64,000 nt of DNA from JBQTII01 sp052387905 (GCA_052387905.1 JBQTIR010000036.1:75554-139553), one strand, 5' to 3'; shown: positions 10,838-19,303, counted from the stretch's first letter. Notes: generated by a model from the letters alone, not told the origin. Numbers and translations: made by a program.

Positions 10838-11587
10838 GTGACTGAGGTGTCCGTAGCGTCGGTGTCGATTGTCGTCCCGGTCCGTAACGAGGCGGCCCTG
10901 GTCGCGGCATCGGTGTCGCGACTGCTGCGCGACTTCCCCGGCTGTGAGGTCATCGTGGTCGACGGGGCCAGCACCGACGGCACGCCGGACCTGGTGCCCG
11001 CCGGGGTCCAGGTGCTCCACAGCGCCCCCGGCCGTGCGGTGCAGCAGAACGCCGGCGCCGCCCAGGCGAAGGGCGACGTGCTCTGGTTCGTCCACGTCGA
11101 CGCGCTGATCGACCCGCTGGCGCTGCGTCAGATTCATGATGCCCTGCGCGACCCCGGCGTCGTCGGAGGTGGGCTGAGTCTGCGCTTCGACGCCCGCAGC
11201 CGCGGGCTGGACTTCCTTGCGTGGAGCTCGAATCTGCGGGCCCGCCGGCTCGGACAGGTTTTCGGCGACCAGGCGCTGTTCGTGCGCCGCGAGCGTTTCG
11301 ACGCGCTCGGTGGCTTCCCTGCGCTTGCGCTGATGGAGGATTTCGAACTCTCGCGCCGCCTGCACCGCACCGGGCGTCTGGTGGTGCTGGCAGCCACCAG
11401 TACCGCGTCGGCCCGGCGCCTGCAGGCCCACGGAGTGTGGCGGATGATCGCGTTCATGCAGGGCCTCAAGCTGGCCCACCTCGCCGGCCTGGACCCCGAG
11501 CGGATCCGGCGCCGCTACGAAGCCGGCCCACCGTGGCCGCTGCGCCGACCCCCGGCAATCGCCGCCGCGCGGACCGCGGCCCGCTGA
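10838..11587 (+). CDS. TIGR04283-like family 2 glycosyltransferase
   Basis: 249-aa GT2 enzyme matching the rSAM/selenodomain-associated (arsenosugar-type) transferase 2 family by its sequence landmarks: IVVPVRNE, VVDGASTDGT, GRAVQQNAGAAQAKGD, FVHVDAL, FGDQALFVRR and ALMEDFELSRRL followed by SARRLQAHG. It is soluble, with no membrane helix. Start GTG 10838, ten bases after the phosphorylase stop. Its stop overlaps the next start as TGATG, so it is translationally coupled to the metallophosphoesterase-radical SAM gene. Donor and acceptor are unknown. Confidence 0.88.
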   Translation: MTEVSVASVSIVVPVRNEAALVAASVSRLLRDFPGCEVIVVDGASTDGTPDLVPAGVQVLHSAPGRAVQQNAGAAQAKGDVLWFVHVDALIDPLALRQIHDALRDPGVVGGGLSLRFDARSRGLDFLAWSSNLRARRLGQVFGDQALFVRRERFDALGGFPALALMEDFELSRRLHRTGRLVVLAATSTASARRLQAHGVWRMIAFMQGLKLAHLAGLDPERIRRRYEAGPPWPLRRPPAIAAARTAAR

Positions 11588-13353
11588 TGCGCATCGCCGT
11601 CTGCGGTGGGGTCTACGCCAACCCCTACGCGTTGCGGGCATTCATCGACGACGCCCGCGTCCGCGGTGCCGAGCGGTTGTTCTGCCTCGGCGATCTCGGG
11701 GGCTTCGGCGCGGAGATGGACGCGTTGTGGCCGCTGCTGCGCGAGCACGGCATCGAGTGCATCGCCGGTAACTACGACGTCGCGATCGCCCGCGGGGACA
11801 CCGATTGCGGGTGCGGGTACACCGACGCCCGCGACAACGCCTACTCCCAGGTCATCTACGACCACACGCGCGCCCACACCGGCGCGGAGTTCGCGGCGTG
11901 GATGGCGACCCTGAACACGCAGCGGCGCCTGCAGATCGAGGGCACCGACGTGCACCTGGTGCACGGCTCACCGCTGGAACTGGCCGACTTCTGGTGGGAG
12001 TCGCGCACGGACTCCGAGCACGCCGAGCGGGTGGCCGCGAGCGGGGCTGACGTCATCCTGTGCACCCACTCCGGACTGCCCTGGCAACGCCGGTTCGCCC
12101 GCCACGTCGGCGACGGAGGAGCCGTTGGCCGTGTAAGGGACACCCTCGTGGTCAACGTCGGGGTGATCGGCAAACCGGCGAACGACGGCCGGCGCGAGGT
12201 CTGGTACGCCGTCCTGGACCTGGTCGACGGGCAGGTCAGCGCGGAACTCGTCCCGCTGGCCTACGACTGGGCGGCGCAGGCCGCGAGCATGCGCGCGGCC
12301 GGTCTGCCCGAGCTGTTCGTGTCCACGATCGAGACCGGGTGGTGGACGACCTGCCTGGAGATCTTGCCTCCGGTGGAGCGTTCGCGCGGGCGCTACCACC
12401 TGTACCGCGACGCCCTGCCCACCGGATTCCGCCCCGCGGACTCCGGCGCATCCTCCGAGGTGTCCGGGGAACCGGCCCCTGGCGCGGCCACGCCGCCGGA
12501 CGCGTCGATGCGATGGGATCAGTGCCCGGTGATCTCGTTGTTCGGCACCGAGTTCTTCCCTTCCCGGCTGTGGATCTACACCAACTTCCACTGCAATCTG
12601 GCGTGCGACTACTGCGCGGTCGCCTCGTCCCCGACTGCGGTCCCGCGCACCCTGGACCTGGAGCGCTTCACCGCCCTGGTCGACGAGGCTGTCGCCGAAG
12701 GCTTCACCGAGCTCTACCTCACCGGCGGTGAACCGACGATGCTCGAAGCTCTTCCCGCGATGCTGGCGAGCGCCACCGGTGCGCTGCCCACGGTGCTGCT
12801 GACCAACGCGATGTTGTTGCGCGGGCGGCGCCTGGATCGGCTGCGCGAGGTCCTCGTGCAGCCGGGCCTGATCGTGCAGACCTCCCTCGACGGGGCCACC
12901 GCACTCGCGCACGATGCGCACCGCGGTGCAGGGTCCTGGGCGCGGACGATGGCCGGCATCGAGACACTCGTCGGTCTGGGCGCGCGGATGCGCGTGGGGC
13001 TGACCGAGACGCCGCAGAACGCCCACGAGATCGCGGCCGTCGCGGCCCGGATGGCGCAGTTCGGCATCGTCGGGGCCGACTTCGCCGTCCGGCCGCTGCT
13101 ACGCCGCGGATTCGCCGCCGACGATGCCGGCGGCCTGGACATCGCGGAATCGACCACCGTCCCGGAGCTCACCGTCAGCGCCGACGGTCTGCACTGGCAC
13201 CCGGCCGGCGCGGACGCGACCAGTAGCCCGGACATGGTGCTCGCGAAGAACCCGGTGAGCCTCGCCGAGGGCAAGCGCTTGGTGGTCGAACGTTTCCTGA
13301 CTGCGCGGTTGGCCGACGGCACCGTGCCCCGGCCCTACCGCTGCGCGGTCTGA
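11587..13353 (+). CDS. Metallophosphoesterase-radical SAM fusion protein
   Basis: 588-aa two-domain protein. Residues 1-230 form a YfcE-like metallophosphoesterase: GDLGGFG (35-41), GNYD (61-64), VHGSP (125-129) and THSG (160-163) are present, but the first metal motif, normally DxHxN, reads GVYAN (residues 8-12), so two usual metal ligands are missing. After a Pro/Ala/Ser linker (about 281-308) comes a radical SAM domain with CNLACDYC (Cys 336, 340, 343) and the SAM-binding YLTGGEPTM. Only one Cys lies near the C terminus (PYRCAV), so no SPASM-type cluster domain is visible. Residues 174-183 (VGDGGAVGRV) belong to an apparent insertion shared with DDAH. The 3' end overlaps the convergent methyltransferase by 19 bases. 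The radical reaction is unknown. Confidence 0.88.
   Translation: MRIAVCGGVYANPYALRAFIDDARVRGAERLFCLGDLGGFGAEMDALWPLLREHGIECIAGNYDVAIARGDTDCGCGYTDARDNAYSQVIYDHTRAHTGAEFAAWMATLNTQRRLQIEGTDVHLVHGSPLELADFWWESRTDSEHAERVAASGADVILCTHSGLPWQRRFARHVGDGGAVGRVRDTLVVNVGVIGKPANDGRREVWYAVLDLVDGQVSAELVPLAYDWAAQAASMRAAGLPELFVSTIETGWWTTCLEILPPVERSRGRYHLYRDALPTGFRPADSGASSEVSGEPAPGAATPPDASMRWDQCPVISLFGTEFFPSRLWIYTNFHCNLACDYCAVASSPTAVPRTLDLERFTALVDEAVAEGFTELYLTGGEPTMLEALPAMLASATGALPTVLLTNAMLLRGRRLDRLREVLVQPGLIVQTSLDGATALAHDAHRGAGSWARTMAGIETLVGLGARMRVGLTETPQNAHEIAAVAARMAQFGIVGADFAVRPLLRRGFAADDAGGLDIAESTTVPELTVSADGLHWHPAGADATSSPDMVLAKNPVSLAEGKRLVVERFLTARLADGTVPRPYRCAV
12106..12134 (+). repeat. 29-bp intragenic repeat, copy A
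   Basis: Starts with GTCGGCGACGGAGGAGCCGT and continues to GTGT; 28 of 29 bases match copy B at 24056-24084. Both copies begin on a codon boundary and are read in the same frame (VGDxGAVGRV). Here it lies between THSGLPWQRRF and LVVNVGVIGKP of the phosphoesterase domain, where relatives normally have a short turn. Confidence 0.8.
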
Positions 13354-14018
13354 GCCTTCCGCCGCACCCGGGGCCTGGGCTTGCTCCCCGACACGACATG
13401 GATGTGCCCGGAACGCAGTACCTGCGCTTCGATCTCGACGCAGTCCGCGGCGACGACCTCCCACACCCGGCGCCGCAGCTTGACCCCGCCGGTGAGGCAG
13501 GCGACCCGGGCCGCCGGCCGCAGCACCCTGCCCTTGCCGGTGGGCATCGCCAGGTCCACGACCGCGAGGCGCCCACCGGGTTTGGTGAGGGCGAGTGCCT
13601 GGGCCCAGGACTGCTGCCAGTTGGTGATGATCGACAAGGAGTAGGTGTAGAGCACGGTGTCGAACGGGGCCTCGCCGGCGAGCAGGGTCGCCAGATCCGC
13701 CGCGTCGCCCTGATGCAGCATCACGTTGTCCCAGCCGCCGGCGTCGATGCGCTCGCGTGCTTGCGCCAGCATCGCCGCACTTGCATCCACTCCGACGACG
13801 GCGCCGCGGTCCCCGACCGCGTCGAGGAGCAGTGGCAGGTTCAACCCGGTGCCACACCCGACGTCGAGCACCCGCGCTCCCGGGTGCAGCCGAAGGCCGG
13901 CCACTGCGGCGAGACGGCCGGTCCGGTACACGGGCCGTTCCGCGGACAACACGTCGTAGAAGCGGGCCCCGACGCCGTAGCGGGGAATGCGGAGCGGGGG
14001 TACACGTATCTCGGGCAT
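13335..14018 (-). CDS. Class I SAM-dependent methyltransferase (UbiE/BtaB-like)
   Basis: 227-aa methyltransferase. The SAM motif I is VLDVGCGTGLN (around residues 50-60), the acidic motif is GVDASAAML, and the post-motif is DTVLYTYSLS...KPGGRLAVVD. The N-terminal YDVLSAERPVYRTGR and the C-terminal SGHIHVVSG resemble enzymes that act on lipid head groups or aminocarboxypropyl transfer, but the substrate is open. It is not an ArsM-type arsenite methyltransferase: the usual Cys residues are absent. Convergent with the radical-SAM gene, overlapping it by 19 bases. Confidence 0.85.
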   Translation of the reverse strand: MPEIRVPPLRIPRYGVGARFYDVLSAERPVYRTGRLAAVAGLRLHPGARVLDVGCGTGLNLPLLLDAVGDRGAVVGVDASAAMLAQARERIDAGGWDNVMLHQGDAADLATLLAGEAPFDTVLYTYSLSIITNWQQSWAQALALTKPGGRLAVVDLAMPTGKGRVLRPAARVACLTGGVKLRRRVWEVVAADCVEIEAQVLRSGHIHVVSGSKPRPRVRRKAQTAQR

Positions 14019-14083
14019 GACGCCACTATTGCCTGCTTCGTGGTGCTTCGGGCATTCCGCGAGGCCGGACGGGGGCCACGTGC

Positions 14084-14089
14084 CCTAAA
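14084..14089 (+). promoter_or_regulatory. Putative -10 element of a leaderless transcript
   Basis: TAAATT fits the TANNNT pattern and lies about six to eight bases before the GTG of xth, which has no Shine-Dalgarno sequence. No convincing -35 box is seen. Confidence 0.35.
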
Positions 14090-14097
14090 TTGCCCAG

Positions 14098-14964
14098 GTG
14101 CGGATCGCCACCTGGAACGTGAACTCGGTCAAGGCCCGACTGCCGCGGCTGTTGGACTGGCTCGATGGGCGGTCCCCGGACGTGGTGTGTCTGCAGGAGA
14201 CCAAACTCGACGACGACGGGTGCGCCGCCCTGCTCACGGCAGAGGTCACCGCCCGCGGATATGCGCTCGCGGTGCACGGCGAGGCCCGCTGGAACGGGGT
14301 GGCGATCCTGTCCCGCGTGGGACTGGACGACCTCGCCCGGGGGCTGCCCGACGGGCCGGGGTTCCCCCACCCCGAAGCCCGGGCACTGGCCGCGACCTGC
14401 GGCGGAGTGCGGATCTACTCGGTCTACGTCCCCAACGGTCGCGAACCCGGCAGCGAGCACTACCGCTACAAGCTGGATTGGCTGGCGGCGCTGCGCGCCG
14501 CGGTCGCGGCCGAAACAGCCACCTCGACCCCCGGATCAACGCGGTCGCTCGGCGTGGCGGTGTGCGGCGATGTGAACATCGCCCCGACCGACGCCGACGT
14601 GTTCGACATCGCCGCGTTCGCGGGATCCACTCACGTCACCGCGCCCGAACGCGACGCGCTCGCCCAGTTGCAGGCGCTCGGCCTGCGCGACGTCGTCCGC
14701 GAGCGCTGGCCCGAGCAGCAGGTCTTCAGTTACTGGGATTACCGCGCCGGGATGTTCCACACCAACAAGGGGATGCGGATCGACCTGGTCCTCGCGTCCG
14801 CTCCAGTCGCCGACCGGGTCGCCGCGGCCTGGGTCGACCGTAAGGCCCGTAAGGGCACCGGGCCGTCGGACCACGCCCCGGTGATCGTGGACTTGGACAC
14901 TGCCCCCGACGGCGACCTCGGCCCGATGGTGCCCCCTCCCTCGATCGGGCGTGCCCGGCGGTGA
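14098..14964 (+). CDS. xth: Exodeoxyribonuclease III
   Basis: 288-aa EEP-family AP endonuclease/3'-5' exonuclease for base-excision repair. The N-terminal MRIATWNVNS with Asn metal ligand, LQETKL (catalytic Glu), the NIAPTDADV stretch, and the C-terminal GPSDHAPVIVDL catalytic Asp-His pair are present. Length is typical. It begins with GTG and no ribosome site is visible; TAAATT lies six bases before the GTG, the geometry of a leaderless actinobacterial transcript. The next gene starts five bases after its stop and is likely co-transcribed. Confidence 0.95.
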   Translation: MRIATWNVNSVKARLPRLLDWLDGRSPDVVCLQETKLDDDGCAALLTAEVTARGYALAVHGEARWNGVAILSRVGLDDLARGLPDGPGFPHPEARALAATCGGVRIYSVYVPNGREPGSEHYRYKLDWLAALRAAVAAETATSTPGSTRSLGVAVCGDVNIAPTDADVFDIAAFAGSTHVTAPERDALAQLQALGLRDVVRERWPEQQVFSYWDYRAGMFHTNKGMRIDLVLASAPVADRVAAAWVDRKARKGTGPSDHAPVIVDLDTAPDGDLGPMVPPPSIGRARR

Positions 14965-14968
14965 CGCG

Positions 14969-15925
14969 ATGACCGAGCGGGCTCTCGCTGCGGATCTGGC
15001 CACCTGGTGCGCCACCGACCTCGCGGCGTTCTACGCCGAAGAGGAGGCCGCCGCCGCGGCCGAGGAGCATGACCACGACCACGATCATGACCATGACGAC
15101 CCGGCGGCGTTGCCCCTGCTCACGCTCGACGGCTTGCTCACCGACGACCTGGCGCATTTGCGCGCCACCTTCGCCGAGGTGTGCGCCGACGGGTCGACGC
15201 CGCAGGCCGCGGCGACCTATCTGGCGGGCTGGTTTGCCGGGGGTGTGGCTCAGGTGGTCGGCCTCGCGCTGGTCACGGCCGACGCCGGTGTGCTCGTCGA
15301 ACCCGACACCGTGGGCTGGCGGGTCGCGTCCGAGGGGTGGCCCGAAGTCGTCGAGTGCTCCGGGCCCCGGGTGGTCGTTGCGGCCGGCCATCGGTGGGCC
15401 GGCGGCGCCGGGGTGAGCGAGGTGGCGGACGCCGCGCAGGTCCGCGCGTTGGCCGTCGGCGCGCTCGTCGAGTTCGCTCGTCCGATCCTGGACGCCTGCC
15501 GCAAGCTCGCCAAGGTTAGCCGGGCAGGTCTCTGGGACGAGATCGCGGACTACCTCGCGAGCGGGCTGGTGGACCGTCTGGACATCGAGGTCTCCCCGCA
15601 GATGCTTGAGGTTCTCGACGCCGCGCTTGCCGTGCCCGGCGTCCCCTGGAAGGCGCGACCCCGGTTGGGCTGGGCCGACGCGGCGTTCGGCCCGGCGCAT
15701 GTCCTGCAGAAGGGCGGCTGCTGCCTGTCGTTCACCGAACGCACCGCGCCGGAACTCGACGCCGAGCTCATCGCCGACGACCCGGAGTTCTACGCCCGGT
15801 TTCCGCTCGAGACCCTGGGCAAGCGGTACTGCGCGAACTGCAAGTTCCGCGACGGCGCCGATGCCGACGCCCGTCAGGTCTTCGTCCTCGAACGCCGCCG
15901 GGCCCGAGGGCAGAGCGTCGATTAG
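14969..15925 (+). CDS. His-rich protein with FhuF-like C-terminal cysteines
   Basis: 318-aa soluble protein. Residues 34-44 are a His/Asp run (HDHDHDHDHDD) that could bind metal. The C-terminal region GGCCLSF (Cys 251, 252) and RYCANCKF (Cys 288, 291) resembles the CC...CxxC cluster motif of FhuF ferric-siderophore reductases, but the spacing between the two pairs (35 residues) is much longer than the roughly ten of FhuF. A central LAVGALVEFARPILDACRKLAKVSRAGLW segment is also FhuF-like in position. It follows xth closely and precedes mshB. Iron-siderophore reduction or iron-sulfur binding is a possibility, not established. Confidence 0.7.
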   Translation: MTERALAADLATWCATDLAAFYAEEEAAAAAEEHDHDHDHDHDDPAALPLLTLDGLLTDDLAHLRATFAEVCADGSTPQAAATYLAGWFAGGVAQVVGLALVTADAGVLVEPDTVGWRVASEGWPEVVECSGPRVVVAAGHRWAGGAGVSEVADAAQVRALAVGALVEFARPILDACRKLAKVSRAGLWDEIADYLASGLVDRLDIEVSPQMLEVLDAALAVPGVPWKARPRLGWADAAFGPAHVLQKGGCCLSFTERTAPELDAELIADDPEFYARFPLETLGKRYCANCKFRDGADADARQVFVLERRRARGQSVD

Positions 15926-15935
15926 ATTCGTTGCC

Positions 15936-16838
15936 GTGTCCACCGCCCCCAGCCCCGCCCGCCGCGTCGTGTTCATCCATGCCCATCCCGACGACGAAGT
16001 GATCAACTCCGGCGCGACGATGGCCAAGTACGCGGCCGCGGGTGCCCACGTCACGTTGGTGACCTGCACCCTCGGTGAGGAGGGCGAGATCCTGGTCCCC
16101 GGCCTGGCCCACCTCGCGGCCGACCAGGACGACGCCCTCGGGCATCACCGGATCACCGAACTGCGCGCGTCCATGGCGGCTCTCGGCGTCGCCGACAACC
16201 GATTCCTCGGCGGTCCCGGCCGGTACCGGGACTCGGGCATGGAGGGGACCGCGGCGAACGAACACCCCGAGTGCTTCTGGAAGGCCGACATCGACACGGC
16301 GGCCACCGAACTCGTCGCCGTGCTGCGCGAGGTCCGCCCCCAGGTACTGGCGACCTACGACGACCACGGTGGCTACGGGCACCCGGATCACATTCAGGCT
16401 CATCGGGTGAGCATGCGGGCCGCCGAGCTGGCCGCCGACCCGGCGTTCGCACCAGAACTGGGCCCGGCGTGGGAGATCGCCAAGATCTACCAGTACGCGA
16501 TGCCCTTCTCGTTCCTGCAGGCCGGCATCGACGCGATGCGGGCGGCCGGTGACAACGAGTTCTTCGGCGGAGTCGAACGGGTCGAGGACCTGGGCATGGG
16601 CGTCCCGGACGACGTCGTCACCACCGTCATCAACGCCGATGACTTCATCGAGGCGAAGATGGCGGCAATGCGCGCCCACGCCACCCAGATCTCCGTCGAC
16701 GGCCCGTTCTTCGCGCTCTCGAACAACCTGGGTCAGCAGATCTGGGGCGTCGAGTGCTACGTCCTGGTGGGGGGAACGCTCCGCGAACAGGTCCTGGCCG
16801 GTGAAGATCAGGAGTCCGACCTCTTCGCGGGGGTTTAG
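15936..16838 (+). CDS. mshB: Mycothiol deacetylase MshB
   Basis: 300-aa zinc-dependent LmbE/PIG-L family deacetylase that removes acetyl from GlcNAc-Ins, the second enzymatic stage of mycothiol synthesis. Zinc and catalytic residues are in AHPDDE (residues 16-21) and YGHPDHIQAH. The length equals characterised MshB. The GTG at 15936 was chosen because it places the HPDD motif at the usual distance from the start. Forms an operon with the short membrane protein that starts three bases after its stop. Its presence is one of the strongest markers that the host is an actinobacterium. Confidence 0.95.
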   Translation: MSTAPSPARRVVFIHAHPDDEVINSGATMAKYAAAGAHVTLVTCTLGEEGEILVPGLAHLAADQDDALGHHRITELRASMAALGVADNRFLGGPGRYRDSGMEGTAANEHPECFWKADIDTAATELVAVLREVRPQVLATYDDHGGYGHPDHIQAHRVSMRAAELAADPAFAPELGPAWEIAKIYQYAMPFSFLQAGIDAMRAAGDNEFFGGVERVEDLGMGVPDDVVTTVINADDFIEAKMAAMRAHATQISVDGPFFALSNNLGQQIWGVECYVLVGGTLREQVLAGEDQESDLFAGV

Positions 16839-16841
16839 GGC

Positions 16842-17270
16842 GTGGCCAAGCCGGCCCCGGCGCCCGCGCGTCACCCCATCCCGGTCGTGCTTGCCGGGTC
16901 GGTCGTCCTGGTTGCGCTGGGCCTGGCCGTCGGCACCGCGGGGGCGTTCGTGCATCCCCTCAAGGCGGACCTCGGGCCGGCCTGGCCCACCGGTCTGCTG
17001 CTCTCGGTCCTCGCGATCGTGGGGGTAGTGATCAGTGCCGGGTTGCTGACCCGCAGCCGGTTCGGGGCAGCTGCGGTCCTGGTCGGGTGGACGGTCAGCG
17101 TGGCGGTGTTCACCTCCCCCCGGGCGGACGGGGACGTGGTCATCGCGGCGAACGGCGCCGGATACGCCTACCTCGGTCTGGGGCTGATCTCGACGATCGT
17201 GGCCTCAATGGCGCCTTATGCGCCCCGTCCGCCGGTGCTCTCGTCACGAACCAGTGACGAACGCGCCTGA
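16842..17270 (+). CDS. DUF6113-type small membrane protein
   Basis: 142-aa integral membrane protein with four predicted helices: PVVLAGSVVLVALGLAVG, TGLLLSVLAIVGVVISAGL, AAAVLVGWTVSVAVF and AGYAYLGLGLISTIVASM. Starts with GTG three bases after mshB. Proteins of this type commonly sit directly downstream of mshB in actinobacteria; their role is unknown. Confidence 0.8.
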   Translation: MAKPAPAPARHPIPVVLAGSVVLVALGLAVGTAGAFVHPLKADLGPAWPTGLLLSVLAIVGVVISAGLLTRSRFGAAAVLVGWTVSVAVFTSPRADGDVVIAANGAGYAYLGLGLISTIVASMAPYAPRPPVLSSRTSDERA

Positions 17271-17378
17271 TCGGCGCGGCGATCCAGTCGAAGGTGCCCG
17301 GCATTGCACCGCTTTTGGTGTACTGGGGGCAGTGCACTGACAGCCCCGGGCGGACGCGTCCGGAGGGGGAGCTTTGTG

Positions 17379-19289
17379 GTGAGTAAGTCAACGCCGGGTC
17401 CCGGCGCGCCGTCGCCGGAACCATCGGCTGCCGCGGCAGCTGCAGCGGCAGCCGATCGTGAAGCGATGCTTGCGTTGCGACCCGTGCTGCGCCGGGTCGG
17501 GATTGTCGTGGCCGGCGCGGTCGCCGGTGCCGGTCTGCTCTACGGCGTAGCGGCCGCGGTGGCCGGCGGTGACATTCCCTCGGGCACCCGGGTGCTCGGT
17601 GTGGACATCGGGGGCATGTCGGTCGACGCGGCCACCGCGCGGCTGGCCCAGGCGATGCCCGAGGTGACACCGAAGGCAATCAGAATCAGCGCCGACGGCG
17701 AGACCTTCGAGCGCTCCGCAGCTGACCTGGGGCTCGCCGTCGACGCCGCGGCCACCGCCGAGCGGGCCCACGACGGGTGGGCCGGCCCGGCGCGGGTAAT
17801 CGGGTCCTTGTTCGGCGCCGACCGCGACGTGGTGCCGCTGCTCGATGTGGACACCGCCGCACTGCGCACGACGCTGGCGGACATCGCGACCGAAGTGCGC
17901 GCCCCGATGACCGAGGGGGCCTTGTCCTTCGCCGGCGGCATCGCCACGGCAATCAATCCCGTCGCGGGTCGATCGATGGACACCACCGCCACCGAGGTCG
18001 CCGTCCAGGATGCCTATCTGGCGCTTCGCCCGAACGTCGATGCCCCGATGCGCGACGAGGTCCCGCAGATCGGGGCCGAGGCCGTGTCCCGTGCCCTCGC
18101 CGACTTCGGCCAGCGTGCGGTCTCGGCCCCGGTGACGATCACCGTCGCCAAGGACAGTGTCGAACTGACCCCGAAGCGGTTCGGCAGCTACCTGTCGACG
18201 GCGCCGCTCGACGGGGCGCTGACGTTGGTCGTGGACACCGAGGGATTGCTGGAGAGCTTGCAGGAAAAGCTCGAGACGGTCGGGCGCCCGGCGCGCGATG
18301 CCAGCTTCGACATCGTGGACGGCAAGCCCACGATCATCCCCAGCCGGCCCGGCATCGAACTGGACCCGGGCATGGTCGCCGGAGCGCTCAAGGAGACGTT
18401 GCTCGGCACCGGTGACCGCATTGTCGACGCCGGTGCGCGCAGCGCCGAGCCGAAATTCAGCACCGAGGACGCCGAGGCGCTGAACATCAAGGAAAAGCTC
18501 GGCAGCTTCGAGACGTTCTACCCGTTCGCCGCCTACCGGGTGACCAACATCGGGCGGGCGGCCCGGCTCATCAACGGCTCGGTGGTCAAGCCGGGCGAGA
18601 TCTGGAGCCTGAACGACCGCGTGGGGGAGCGCACGATCAAGAACGGCTTCGTGCGTGGCTTCATCATCAAGCAGGGCGCTTTCGTCGAGGACCTCGGTGG
18701 CGGGGTGTCCCAGTCCGCGACGACGATGTTCAACGCGGTGTTCTTCGCCGGCCTCAAGGACATCGAGCACCACCCGCACAGCCTCTACATCGGGCGCTAC
18801 CCGGCCGGCCGCGAGGCCACCGTCGCCTTCGGCAGCAAAGACATGCGCTTCGAGAACGACTCAGGCAACGGGGTGTACATCCAGGCCGAACACCGCGTCG
18901 GGGCCATCGAGATCACGATCTGGGGCACCAAGGTCTACGACGAGATCCGGTCGGTGAGTTCGGCGCGCTCGAACATCGTCAAGCCCAACGAGATCGAGTC
19001 CGACGAGCCCGGATGCATGACCCAGCTTCCCGTCGACGGGTTCGACATCACCGTCACCCGGATCTTCGAGAAGAAGGGCAAAGAGGTCAAGCGGGAGAGC
19101 TTCTTCACCCGCTACCAGCCCACCGACAAGATCACCTGCGTCAAGAAGGGTGAGAAGGGCAAGGGGGACAGGTCGCCCTCGCCCGACCCGTCCACCAAGC
19201 CTGACTCCGACGATTCCGACGGGAAAAAGCCCACGCCCAGCGCCACGCCGACACCGACGGCGAGCACCGGCCCGCGCGACCGGGACTGA
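17379..19289 (+). CDS. VanW family protein with peptidoglycan-binding-like repeats
   Basis: 636-aa cell-surface protein. One membrane helix lies near residues 40-65 (VGIVVAGAVAGAGLLYGVAAAVAG). Two PG_binding_4-like repeats follow (about 70-200 and 205-345), then a VanW domain (about 375-530) with FYPFAAYRVTNIGRAARLINGS-type landmarks and GGVSQSATTMFNAVFFAG. The C-terminal 60 residues are Lys/Ser/Pro-rich and disordered. VanW domains occur in vancomycin-resistance clusters but their reaction is not known; wall association is inferred. GTG 17379 has GGAGGGGGAG upstream; GTG 17376 is an equal alternative. The poly-Ala stretch near the N terminus is encoded by a strong inverted repeat. Confidence 0.88.
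   Translation: MSKSTPGPGAPSPEPSAAAAAAAAADREAMLALRPVLRRVGIVVAGAVAGAGLLYGVAAAVAGGDIPSGTRVLGVDIGGMSVDAATARLAQAMPEVTPKAIRISADGETFERSAADLGLAVDAAATAERAHDGWAGPARVIGSLFGADRDVVPLLDVDTAALRTTLADIATEVRAPMTEGALSFAGGIATAINPVAGRSMDTTATEVAVQDAYLALRPNVDAPMRDEVPQIGAEAVSRALADFGQRAVSAPVTITVAKDSVELTPKRFGSYLSTAPLDGALTLVVDTEGLLESLQEKLETVGRPARDASFDIVDGKPTIIPSRPGIELDPGMVAGALKETLLGTGDRIVDAGARSAEPKFSTEDAEALNIKEKLGSFETFYPFAAYRVTNIGRAARLINGSVVKPGEIWSLNDRVGERTIKNGFVRGFIIKQGAFVEDLGGGVSQSATTMFNAVFFAGLKDIEHHPHSLYIGRYPAGREATVAFGSKDMRFENDSGNGVYIQAEHRVGAIEITIWGTKVYDEIRSVSSARSNIVKPNEIESDEPGCMTQLPVDGFDITVTRIFEKKGKEVKRESFFTRYQPTDKITCVKKGEKGKGDRSPSPDPSTKPDSDDSDGKKPTPSATPTPTASTGPRDRD
17423..17456. repeat. 12-bp-arm perfect inverted repeat inside the VanW gene
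   Basis: ATCGGCTGCCGC and GCGGCAGCCGAT pair perfectly around a 10-base loop. It encodes the SAAAAAAAAADR segment about 15 codons after the start and would form a stable hairpin in the 5' part of the mRNA. Confidence 0.7.
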
Positions 19290-19303
19290 AGCCGGAATAT
19301 GCG

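Noticed and set aside
13335..14018. Methyltransferase as an ArsM arsenite methyltransferase
   Set aside because: The conserved arsenic-binding Cys residues are missing; it looks like a UbiE/BtaB-type enzyme.
15061..15095. CATGACCACGACC-type repeats, considered as a DNA element
   Set aside because: They are simply the codons of the His/Asp run in the FhuF-like protein.
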